Source of the DNA: Marinobacterium sp. xm-d-530
Lineage (GTDB): Bacteria; Pseudomonadota; Gammaproteobacteria; Pseudomonadales; Balneatricaceae
DNA length: 5,422 nucleotides
Assembly: GCA_949499045.1 (NCBI GenBank)
Contig: CATEEE010000186.1
Location: 1 to 5,422 of the forward strand
Direction: 5' to 3'
Notes under the pieces: generated by a model
What the model was told of the DNA's origin: nothing
Databases searched by the model: none
Seen by the model: the letters and a program-made list of their open reading frames with translations, nothing else
In this document: positions 1 to 5,422 of the stretch, in pieces
Layout of the letters: the number at the start of each line of letters is the position of its first letter
How positions within the stretch are numbered: position 1 is the stretch's first letter
Translations under genes and position numbers: made by a program

Positions 1-1596
1 CTACACCAGGGATCGCTCGGTGCGCTCTCCTGGATACTGCCCGTGCTAGCAACGGTTGCTGGCATCTTCTCAGTCGCCTACTCATTGCGCTTTATTCACG
101 ATGTTTTCTTCAACGGTGAACCCATCAACCTGCCTAAGACACCGCATGAGCCACCACGCTACATGAAGATTCCGGTCGAAATTCTTGTCGGTCTCTGTTT
201 CGTGGTCGGTATTGCACCTGGGTGGGTGATTGCTGAGATTCTAAACAGCGCTGCTACATCTCTGTTACAAAGCGACACTCCCTATTACAGTCTAGCCATA
301 TGGCACGGGTTCAACTTCCCACTTCTAATGAGTTTCATTGCTCTGTTGGGTGGTATTGTTGTCTACGCCACACGTAAGCAGCTATTTGAGTTTCAAGGGC
401 AATTCCCAGAACGAGATGCTAAAGCGATCTTTGATCAGAGCATCAAACGCTTAGTGGATGCCGCCACACGCATCTACAGCACGCTTGAGAATGGATCGCT
501 GCAGCGCTACACCATGCTGTTTATATTAAGCGTAGCGCTTTTCACTACGATTCCCATGGTCAATCTTATCAATTACGAGGGAGAGCTTCCCCTGATACCC
601 ATTGACGGCATCAGCATAGTAGCGACCATTATCCTTGTTGTTTCTGCGCTAGTGACACTGATATGGCACCGCAAACGGATGATCGCTCTGATTGCTGTTT
701 CCGTTGTTGGTCTAATAGTCTCTTTGATCTTTGCCCGCTTCTCTGCTCCAGACCTAGCCTTGACTCAGCTGTCGGTCGAAGTTGTTACCGTAATACTCTT
801 GATGCTCGCACTCTTTTTCTTACCACAGGTAACGTCAAAAGCGGCCAGCCCATCTTCAGTCGTGCGAGACCTGGGGTTAGCGACACTCATTGGCGGTGTG
901 ATGGCAACGATCAGCTACGCAATGATGACGCACCCACAAACCTCGATTGCAGACTTCTTTATTGCCAACTCTAAAACGGGTGGCGGTGGCACCAATGTGG
1001 TGAATGTAATTCTGGTCGACTTCAGGGGCTTTGATACCTTTGGTGAGATCACCGTACTCGGCATTGCCGGTTTAGGTATCTATAAACTGATCGCTGGTAT
1101 GAAGCTGTTTATGCCATCGGCTGATCTTAACGGCATACCTTGGAGCAACGATCACCACCCAATGATGCTAGCGACGGTCTCTAGGGCACTTCTTCCTCTA
1201 GCGCTTTTAGTCTCTGCTTACATCTTCTTACGCGGCCACAATCTACCGGGTGGTGGTTTCATTGCCGGTCTAGTGACCGCCGTGGCATTAATCCTGCAGT
1301 ACATCGCCAACGGCGTCGACTTCATGCGTGAACGTTCGAAGCTCAACTATCAATGGCTGATCTCTGTCGGCCTGATCATTGCAGGCGCAACCGGCATGGG
1401 AAGCTGGCTGTTTGGCTACCCCTTCTTAAGCTCTTGGTTTGACTACTTCTACTTACCTGGAATCGGAAAATTTGAGCTAGCCAGTGCCATGTTGTTTGAT
1501 CTAGGGGTCTACCTCACCGTCATCGGGTCCACTTTATTGATACTGGGTAACCTAGGCGCATTAACTACCCACGCACGACCAGAGGAGTCTAAATAA
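1..1596 (+). CDS. mrpA: Fused MrpA-MrpB subunit of Na+/H+ antiporter, N-terminus cut off by window edge
   Basis: This is the C-terminal 531 residues of a group 2 MrpA (PhaAB/MnhA type), a large inner-membrane subunit of the Mrp Na+(K+)/H+ antiporter. The frame is open from base 1, so the GTG at 43 is internal. Fused group 2 proteins are usually about 900-1000 residues, so roughly 400 residues, including most of the NuoL-like proton-channel domain, lie to the left. Visible residues 1-40 finish that domain. An IWHGFN segment follows near nt 298-315. The MbhD-like motif FSAPDLALTQ is at residues 247-256. The glycine run plus NVVNVILVDFRGFDTFGE of the MbhE-like end of MrpA is at 327-349. From about residue 388 the sequence is a MnhB (MrpB) domain, with RGHNLPGGGF at 411-420 and ELASAMLFDLG at 492-502. 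No stop or frameshift separates the A and B parts, so the fusion is genuine. The stop overlaps the mrpC start by one base (TAATG). The identification is very secure. Confidence 0.96.
   Translation, partial: LHQGSLGALSWILPVLATVAGIFSVAYSLRFIHDVFFNGEPINLPKTPHEPPRYMKIPVEILVGLCFVVGIAPGWVIAEILNSAATSLLQSDTPYYSLAIWHGFNFPLLMSFIALLGGIVVYATRKQLFEFQGQFPERDAKAIFDQSIKRLVDAATRIYSTLENGSLQRYTMLFILSVALFTTIPMVNLINYEGELPLIPIDGISIVATIILVVSALVTLIWHRKRMIALIAVSVVGLIVSLIFARFSAPDLALTQLSVEVVTVILLMLALFFLPQVTSKAASPSSVVRDLGLATLIGGVMATISYAMMTHPQTSIADFFIANSKTGGGGTNVVNVILVDFRGFDTFGEITVLGIAGLGIYKLIAGMKLFMPSADLNGIPWSNDHHPMMLATVSRALLPLALLVSAYIFLRGHNLPGGGFIAGLVTAVALILQYIANGVDFMRERSKLNYQWLISVGLIIAGATGMGSWLFGYPFLSSWFDYFYLPGIGKFELASAMLFDLGVYLTVIGSTLLILGNLGALTTHARPEESK
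1582..1587 (+). promoter_or_regulatory. Shine-Dalgarno site of mrpC
   Basis: GAGGAG lies inside the last codons of mrpA, 8 bases before the ATG at 1596. It supports that ATG as the mrpC start. Together with the one-base stop/start overlap it suggests translational coupling of mrpC to mrpA. Confidence 0.8.
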
Positions 1597-1940
1597 TGGA
1601 GCTACTGATCAGTCTTATTATTGGCCTGCTTACCGCTGTGGGTGTGTTTTTGGTACTACGAGGCCGCACCTTCCCAATTGTTTTAGGATTAACCGTTCTA
1701 TCCTATGCGGTTAACCTGTTTATATTTTCAGCTGGTCGACTTGTTATTGACGGAGCCGCTGTATTGAAATCAGGCTTAGCGACTCCCGATCCTGTTCCAC
1801 AAGCTCTGGTTCTAACCGCCATTGTTATTGGTTTTGCTATGACCGCCTTTGCTGTCATTCTAGCCATTCGCGCCCGTGCCGACCTAGGTAACGACCATGT
1901 AGACGGGCGACTACCAGAACAGAGTGGAGATCAGAAATGA
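1596..1940 (+). CDS. mrpC: Na+/H+ antiporter subunit MrpC (NuoK-like)
   Basis: This gene encodes a 114-residue membrane protein of the MrpC/MnhC/PhaC family, homologous to the NuoK subunit of complex I. Its length is normal for the family. Three hydrophobic segments are visible at about residues 2-21, 27-47 and 68-92. The second contains VLSYAVNLFI (34-43) and the third starts with the family hallmark DPVPQALVLTAIVIGFA (65-81). A short polar tail (93-114) is probably cytoplasmic. In the complex, MrpC sits between the MrpA and MrpD channel subunits by analogy with NuoK in complex I; that placement is family knowledge, not visible here. The ATG is chosen for its Shine-Dalgarno site 8 bases upstream and its TAATG junction with mrpA. 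The stop overlaps mrpD in an ATGA. Confidence 0.97.
   Translation: MELLISLIIGLLTAVGVFLVLRGRTFPIVLGLTVLSYAVNLFIFSAGRLVIDGAAVLKSGLATPDPVPQALVLTAIVIGFAMTAFAVILAIRARADLGNDHVDGRLPEQSGDQK
1926..1930 (+). promoter_or_regulatory. Shine-Dalgarno site of mrpD
   Basis: GGAGA lies in the end of mrpC, 6 bases before the ATG at 1937. It fixes the mrpD start at the ATGA overlap, an arrangement typical of translational coupling. Confidence 0.75.
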
Positions 1941-3448
1941 ATCACCTAATCACTCTGCCCATCATTCTGCCGCTTCTGTTAGCGACCCTGCAGCTACTGC
2001 CTATTGTTGAAAAGAGCATTGAGCGCCAGCGACTGATCAGTGTAGTGGGCTCTCTCTGTATACTGATCGTATCAGCAGCACTGCTGATCTCCGCTGCCGA
2101 CAACAAGGTGACACTCTATGCTTTGGGTAACTGGGATGCCCCGTTCGGCATTCAGTTGGTAGGGGACCGTCTTTCCAGCTTAATGGTGCTTCTCACCTCT
2201 ATCCTGTTGCTAGCCGCCAACCTCTATGCCAGCGCAGGGGATGATAACCAAGGTCGTTATTTCTACCCATTAATGATGTTCCAAGCGATGGGCATCAATG
2301 GCGCGTTTCTAACAGGGGATATTTTCAACCTGTTTGTCTTTTTTGAGATTCTACTGATCGCCTCTTACTCTCTGCTTATCCATGGTGGTGGTAAGCACAA
2401 AACCAGTGCGGCTGTGCACTATGTATTTCTGAACCTTGTCGGCTCTGCGATCTTTCTATTTGCGCTGGGTATTATTTACGGCACGCTTGGCACTCTGAAC
2501 ATGGCCGATATGGCACTGCGCGTTCGTGAACTGAATGAGTCCGAGATTCAGTTGACTAAGATTGGCGGCATGATGCTGCTGTCAGTGTTTGCCCTAAAAG
2601 CCGCTCTGCTGCCGTTGCAATTTTGGCTACCAAGAACCTACGCCTCGGCACCTGGCCCTGTCGTTGCACTATTTGCGATCATGACCAAAGTGGGCATCTA
2701 CTCCATCATCCGTATTCAGAACCTGATCTTTGGTGACAGCGCAGGCGCTCTAACCGACCTTGGGCAGGATTGGATCTGGGTATTGGCACTCGGTACCCTG
2801 GTGATGGCCACTCTGGGCGTTATCTCAGCACCCAGCGTGAAACGTCTAGCGGCACACTTAGTTATTTTGTCTGTTGGCACCCTGCTGGTAGCGGTCGGTT
2901 TTGGAACTGCAAGCTCACTGTCAGCAGCCCTCTTCTACGCGGTTCACTCTACCCTTGCAGGCGCTGCTTTCTTCTTAATCGGAGACATCATTGCTGAGCA
3001 ACGTGAACGATCGTTTGACCGCATCGTCGCAGGCCGCTCATTAGCGCAACCGATGAGCATCGGCATACTCTTTTTTGTTGCCGCTTTAACCTTAATCGGT
3101 ATGCCGCCTCTGTCGGGCTTTATTGGTAAGTTTTTGATCATGAAATCGATCGATAGCAGCTCCGCACTGGTCTGGGCTTGGCCACTGTTACTGATCGGCA
3201 GTTTAGCGGCACTGGTCGCCTTTTCACGCGCCGGCTCGACCCTCTTTTGGCGCTCCAACGGCAAACCGGATAACAGTAAAGCCTCTGCTACGCGTAAATT
3301 CATTGCGGTCGGCATACTACTAAGTGCTGCGCCATTAATGAGTCTATTTGCAGGCCCGATCACCGAGTACACTGATGCAACCGTTGAGCAGCTGCAGGCG
3401 TTTGAACAGAACCCGTCACTGATTATGGCTAAAGGAGTGCAACGATGA
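1937..3448 (+). CDS. mrpD: Na+/H+ antiporter subunit MrpD (NuoN/NuoL-like proton channel)
   Basis: This gene encodes a complete 503-residue polytopic protein of the MrpD/MnhD/PhaD family, carrying the Proton_antipo_M domain shared with complex I subunits NuoL, NuoM and NuoN. About 14 hydrophobic segments are expected and most can be traced. Charged residues expected in the proton path are present: Glu137 in NLFVFFEILLIASY, Lys221 in FALKAALLPLQFWLP, Lys251 in FAIMTKVGIYS, Lys302 in SVKRLAAHLVILSVG and Lys398 in PPLSGFIGKF. Glu137 and a lysine near 219-221 match positions known from Bacillus MrpD to be essential. The segment at 337-350 (HSTLAGAAFFLIGD) has Gly where NuoL/NuoN-like proteins often have a lysine. 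From memory this is common in group 2 MrpD, so it is not read as damage. The start is set by its Shine-Dalgarno site and the four-base overlap with mrpC; the stop overlaps mrpE in the same way. Confidence 0.97.
   Translation: MNHLITLPIILPLLLATLQLLPIVEKSIERQRLISVVGSLCILIVSAALLISAADNKVTLYALGNWDAPFGIQLVGDRLSSLMVLLTSILLLAANLYASAGDDNQGRYFYPLMMFQAMGINGAFLTGDIFNLFVFFEILLIASYSLLIHGGGKHKTSAAVHYVFLNLVGSAIFLFALGIIYGTLGTLNMADMALRVRELNESEIQLTKIGGMMLLSVFALKAALLPLQFWLPRTYASAPGPVVALFAIMTKVGIYSIIRIQNLIFGDSAGALTDLGQDWIWVLALGTLVMATLGVISAPSVKRLAAHLVILSVGTLLVAVGFGTASSLSAALFYAVHSTLAGAAFFLIGDIIAEQRERSFDRIVAGRSLAQPMSIGILFFVAALTLIGMPPLSGFIGKFLIMKSIDSSSALVWAWPLLLIGSLAALVAFSRAGSTLFWRSNGKPDNSKASATRKFIAVGILLSAAPLMSLFAGPITEYTDATVEQLQAFEQNPSLIMAKGVQR
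3431..3437 (+). promoter_or_regulatory. Shine-Dalgarno site of mrpE
   Basis: AAAGGAG lies in the 3' end of mrpD, 7 bases before the ATG at 3445. It is a strong site that supports the ATGA-overlapping start of mrpE. Confidence 0.8.
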
Positions 3449-3942
3449 GTTTCGTACGATCTTGGCTACCACGCCCGTTCTTATCATTGGTACTGTTAAT
3501 TGTCTGGTTGCTCATGAACAACGCTTTCTCCCTAGGGCAAATTCTGTTGGGCTTAATCCTAGCGATGGGAATACCGCTGCTGACAGAGCCACTGCAGACT
3601 CAACAGATGGCGGTCAAGAGACCGCTTAAACTGATCAAATACATTATGGTATTGATGTGGGATATCGTAGTCGCGAACCTTGCTGTGGCCAAACTGATTC
3701 TGGGTCCAACCAAAGCGCTACAGCCAGGCTTTATCGCATACCCCCTCAATCTAACGGGGGACCTACCGATTACGCTGCTCGCCTCAACCATCTCGCTAAC
3801 CCCTGGAACCTTGAGCGCTGAAGTGAGCAAAGATAAAGAGTGGCTCTACATACACGCCCTGGATCTTCCCAACGAGCAAGCGTTGATTGATGAGATTAAA
3901 CAGCGTTACGAGACCCCGCTGAAGGAGATATTTCAATGTTAG
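3445..3942 (+). CDS. mrpE: Na+/H+ antiporter subunit MrpE
   Basis: This gene encodes a 165-residue protein of the MrpE/MnhE/PhaE family (MNHE domain), of normal length. Hydrophobic segments at about residues 11-46 (one long or two short helices) and 62-86 anchor it in the inner membrane. A C-terminal half with few hydrophobic runs follows and is likely cytoplasmic. Family signatures are the MWDIVVAN segment (71-78), the LGPTKALQPGFIAYPL stretch (86-101) and LLASTISLTPGTLSAEV (111-127), followed by WLYIHALD (133-140). MrpE is a small accessory subunit needed for full assembly or activity of the antiporter; its own catalytic role is not established. It overlaps mrpD by 4 bases and mrpF by 7. 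The ATG fits the strong Shine-Dalgarno site 7 bases upstream. Confidence 0.96.
   Translation: MSFVRSWLPRPFLSLVLLIVWLLMNNAFSLGQILLGLILAMGIPLLTEPLQTQQMAVKRPLKLIKYIMVLMWDIVVANLAVAKLILGPTKALQPGFIAYPLNLTGDLPITLLASTISLTPGTLSAEVSKDKEWLYIHALDLPNEQALIDEIKQRYETPLKEIFQC
3922..3927 (+). promoter_or_regulatory. Shine-Dalgarno site of mrpF
   Basis: AAGGAG lies inside mrpE, 8 bases before the ATG at 3936. It decides the mrpF start, which lies seven bases inside the end of mrpE. Confidence 0.8.
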
Positions 3943-4205
3943 AGATCAGTCTTAAGATTGCTCTTGTTATGATCAGCATCGCTCTTATTATGAACACCTT
4001 TAGTTTAGTGAGAGGCCCTTCGTTACCTGAGCGCATTCTGAGTTTGGACACGCTCTACATCAACAGTATTGGTTTGATTCTGATCTATGGCATTGTGCAA
4101 GCCAGCTCAATTAACTTTGAAGCTGCCCTGTTAATTGCCATGCTTGGTTTTGTCAGCACGGCGGCGCTCTGCAAGTATCTTTTGCGCGGCGATATCATTG
4201 AGTAA
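3936..4205 (+). CDS. mrpF: Na+/H+ antiporter subunit MrpF
   Basis: This gene encodes an 89-residue membrane protein of the MrpF/MnhF/PhaF family, of normal length. Three hydrophobic segments lie at about residues 4-25, 37-58 and 63-82. Between the first two is the family signature RGPSLPERILSLDT (26-39). Its aspartate, Asp38, lies at the start of the second segment and corresponds to the conserved Asp proposed in the family to take part in Na+ handling; that role is family knowledge. A second recognisable stretch is FEAALLIAMLGFVSTAAL (60-77). The start ATG overlaps mrpE by seven bases and has a good Shine-Dalgarno site. Unlike the earlier junctions, the stop is followed by a 19-base gap before mrpG. 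Confidence 0.96.
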   Translation: MLEISLKIALVMISIALIMNTFSLVRGPSLPERILSLDTLYINSIGLILIYGIVQASSINFEAALLIAMLGFVSTAALCKYLLRGDIIE

Positions 4206-4210
4206 GGGAT

Positions 4211-4215
4211 AGGGA
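4211..4215 (+). promoter_or_regulatory. Weak Shine-Dalgarno site of mrpG
   Basis: AGGGA lies in the 19-base mrpF-mrpG gap, 9 bases before the ATG at 4225. It is a poorer match than the sites of mrpC, mrpE and mrpF, and this is the only junction without overlap, so mrpG may be translated more independently. No promoter is evident in the gap. Confidence 0.5.
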
Positions 4216-4224
4216 ACGAACACT

Positions 4225-4596
4225 ATGAATTTTGCGATTGAACTTATCCTATCTCTGTTATTGCTTCTCGGAGGATCTTTAATCTTGATCGGATCCTTGG
4301 GTCTGATTCGTCTACCCGACGTTTATACCCGCTTGCATGCGCCGACCAAGGCGACCACACTCGGCATGGGAGCGATCTTGATCGCCTCTATGCTATTTAC
4401 TCTGTTTGACCAAGGCTCTTTGAGTGTGCAACAGCTTTTGATCACGCTGTTTCTTTTCATAAGTGCGCCATTAACAGGACACTTATTAGCTAAAACGGCA
4501 ATGCATCAACGGTTGAAACAGATCGATAAGACCAAGAATGCTGACCTGATCGAAGTAGCCCGGGATCGAAAAGCTCCCAATCACTCTTCAGATTGA
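4225..4596 (+). CDS. mrpG: Na+/H+ antiporter subunit MrpG
   Basis: This gene encodes a 123-residue protein of the MrpG/MnhG/PhaG family, the last subunit of the antiporter operon. Three hydrophobic segments lie at about residues 5-28, 45-62 and 67-90, with a polar tail from 91 that is probably cytoplasmic. The family signature GSLGLIRLPDVYTRLHAPTK (23-42) is complete and is followed by the ATTLGMGAILIAS stretch (43-55). The length is normal. The ATG is the first plausible start after mrpF and has a modest Shine-Dalgarno site. The last five codons and the stop (4581-4596) overlap the end of the convergent PglL-like gene, so no simple terminator can sit between the genes without being in coding sequence. 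Confidence 0.96.
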   Translation: MNFAIELILSLLLLLGGSLILIGSLGLIRLPDVYTRLHAPTKATTLGMGAILIASMLFTLFDQGSLSVQQLLITLFLFISAPLTGHLLAKTAMHQRLKQIDKTKNADLIEVARDRKAPNHSSD

Positions 4597-5422
4597 GGTA
4601 ACGCTAAGCTCGACGTGACCAACTGCTCACCGGCCTCTATTCGACGGTGAGTATCCTCAATCGATCGATCCTTCGGATAGATCGCTCTAGCCCGAGCTAT
4701 TAGTTGTAGAGCGCCCTTTTCATCCCCGATATTTTGACGAGCAATGGCAACATCCCTATAGAGTTGAATATCCGGTATCTGCTCTAGATAGGCTTCGCCC
4801 CACTCAATAAAACCCACTACAGCATTATGATCTTGATGCTCTATCGCACCATAAAGCGAAGAGCGCATGACAAAGTACTCACCTAACTCTTTGAAGTAGA
4901 CATTATTGAGCGCGAACCTCAGATGGGTTGGTTCGGTTCCACGATGTTTGTAGTACTGCATGATGCCCGTCTGCGACAACAGCGAGTGAACCAGAAAGAG
5001 CACTAGGACAGGGACAATAACCAATGGCGTGCCTTTCAATAGAGTTTTAGCACCCAGCGAGAGTTTGACGGGTTTAATACGCGTGCCGTAAGAAAACAGC
5101 AGTGCTAACAAGAGAACCAGTAGAATCCAGTGGTAGGTCGAGATGTAGAACGGCAACTCCGTTTGGGTATGCAACGCTATCGGAAAAAGCAGTGAAGTGA
5201 GCGCTAAGCCCTCACCCCATCCAAGACGGATCAACTGCAGCACTACCCCTAAAACCGCTATGCCAATTGCCAGCAATGCCACCAAGCCACCCTCATCCAT
5301 CCAAAACAGCAACTCATTGTGCGGGTGGGAGAAGCGAGGGCTTCCATCAACCGCTGAAGCGTCCGTTGTCTGGTAGTAGGTAACACGCTCATTTTGAAAC
5401 TCTGACTGGAAGCTACCGATAC
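4581..5422 (-). CDS. PglL/O-antigen-ligase family O-oligosaccharyltransferase, C-terminal part only
   Basis: These are the last 279 residues of a Wzy_C-type integral membrane glycan ligase; the N-terminal half lies beyond the right edge. The frame stays open to the edge, so the TTG at 5312 is not the start. The leading residues form part of a periplasmic loop ending in HPHNELLFWMDEGG (residues 32-45, His32 at 5325-5327), the ligase signature whose histidine is essential in WaaL and PglL homologues. Hydrophobic segments follow at about 44-66, 70-84, 96-110 and 126-147. Between the second and third is HTQTELPFY (84-92), resembling the second conserved His-Glu-Pro motif of PglL proteins. Residues 148-279 are soluble, with TPR-like helices at about 181-250, as in the Wzy_C_2 region of PglL. 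The family transfers undecaprenyl-linked glycan to pilin or other periplasmic proteins. A WaaL-type ligase or Wzy polymerase is possible, but the TPR-like tail favours PglL. The acceptor is unknown. Confidence 0.85.
   Translation of the reverse strand, partial: IGSFQSEFQNERVTYYQTTDASAVDGSPRFSHPHNELLFWMDEGGLVALLAIGIAVLGVVLQLIRLGWGEGLALTSLLFPIALHTQTELPFYISTYHWILLVLLLALLFSYGTRIKPVKLSLGAKTLLKGTPLVIVPVLVLFLVHSLLSQTGIMQYYKHRGTEPTHLRFALNNVYFKELGEYFVMRSSLYGAIEHQDHNAVVGFIEWGEAYLEQIPDIQLYRDVAIARQNIGDEKGALQLIARARAIYPKDRSIEDTHRRIEAGEQLVTSSLALPQSEE
4626..4651. repeat. Inverted repeat behind mrpG (7-bp stem)
   Basis: CTCACCG (4626-4632) and CGGTGAG (4645-4651) are perfect inverted copies around a 12-base loop. 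In RNA of the + strand the stem could extend by a G-U and a U-A pair. It begins 29 bases after the mrpG stop, inside the PglL-like coding region. No T-run follows on either strand, so it is not a standard intrinsic terminator. It may be chance. Confidence 0.4.
4662..4684. repeat. Second inverted repeat behind mrpG (9 of 10 paired)
   Basis: CGATCGATCC (4662-4671) pairs with GGATAGATCG (4675-4684) around a three-base TTC loop, with a single G-A mismatch. It lies 11 bases after the first inverted repeat, in codons for the end of the PglL-like protein. No T-run follows on either strand. It could fold in the mrp transcript or in the ligase mRNA, but a role is only conjecture. Confidence 0.45.

Noticed and set aside
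43..45. GTG as a possible start for the MrpA protein
   Set aside because: The same frame is open to base 1 and the residues before the GTG continue a hydrophobic MrpA segment, so the gene is simply cut by the window edge.
663..974. 103-codon + strand frame inside mrpA
   Set aside because: It overlaps the strongly conserved MrpA APDLALTQ region out of frame, and its product has a low-complexity Cys/Arg/Ser-rich composition unlike a real protein.
2770..2997. 75-codon + strand frame inside mrpD
   Set aside because: It is out of frame with conserved MrpD sequence, and no Shine-Dalgarno site or recognisable motif supports it.
2944..3372. 142-codon open frame on the - strand
   Set aside because: It lies wholly antisense within mrpD, matches no family I recognise and mirrors the codon pattern of the MrpD membrane segments.
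3600..3830. 76-codon open frame on the - strand
   Set aside because: It is antisense to the conserved middle of mrpE, with no recognisable domain, so it is treated as a shadow frame.
4597..4700. Intrinsic terminator for the mrp operon
   Set aside because: Stems are present but no T-run follows on the + strand, so a standard rho-independent terminator is not supported.
5310..5312. TTG as a possible start for the - strand protein
   Set aside because: The frame continues to the right edge and the upstream residues include the HPHNE ligase motif, which would be split by a start here.
1..5422. Novel defence system, mobile element or CRISPR
   Set aside because: Every stretch is explained by antiporter subunits and one glycan ligase. 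No direct repeat arrays, transposase, nuclease or integrase sequence was seen.

Overview
The window carries most of a group 2 Mrp-type (also called Pha, Mnh or Sha) multisubunit Na+(K+)/H+ antiporter operon on the + strand, in the order mrpA-B (fused)-C-D-E-F-G. It meets head-on, at its right end, the 3' part of a - strand gene for an O-antigen-ligase/PglL-type O-oligosaccharyltransferase. Both outer genes run off the window: MrpA lacks its N-terminal portion on the left, and the PglL-like protein lacks its N-terminal portion on the right. There is no stretch longer than 19 bases between genes and no sign of a mobile element, CRISPR array, tRNA or rRNA.

Layout: the fused mrpAB 3' part occupies 1-1596, followed by mrpC (1596-1940), mrpD (1937-3448), mrpE (3445-3942), mrpF (3936-4205) and mrpG (4225-4596). 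The first five junctions overlap by 1, 4, 4 and 7 bases or sit within a fused frame, and each downstream start has its own Shine-Dalgarno sequence. Only mrpF-mrpG is separated, by 19 bases. The operon promoter must lie to the left of the window. The PglL-like gene (4581-5422, - strand) ends inside the last codons of mrpG, so the two genes share 16 bases tail to tail.

How the genes work together: MrpA and MrpD are the large Nqo/Nuo-like membrane subunits, MrpC is NuoK-like, and MrpB, E, F and G are small membrane subunits. All are needed for one hetero-oligomeric inner-membrane complex that exports Na+ (or K+) in exchange for H+, giving salt tolerance and pH homeostasis. The PglL-like protein belongs to a different pathway, the transfer of lipid-linked glycan to protein or lipid A on the periplasmic side, and seems to be only a neighbour.

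Organism: the fused MrpAB, the group 2 gene order, near-balanced base composition by eye and a PglL-type ligase all suggest a Gram-negative proteobacterium, most likely a marine or salt-exposed gammaproteobacterium. That placement is inference, and no genus can be named. I see no previously undescribed system here. The most noteworthy points are the overlapping convergent gene ends and two hairpin-forming inverted repeats just behind mrpG.
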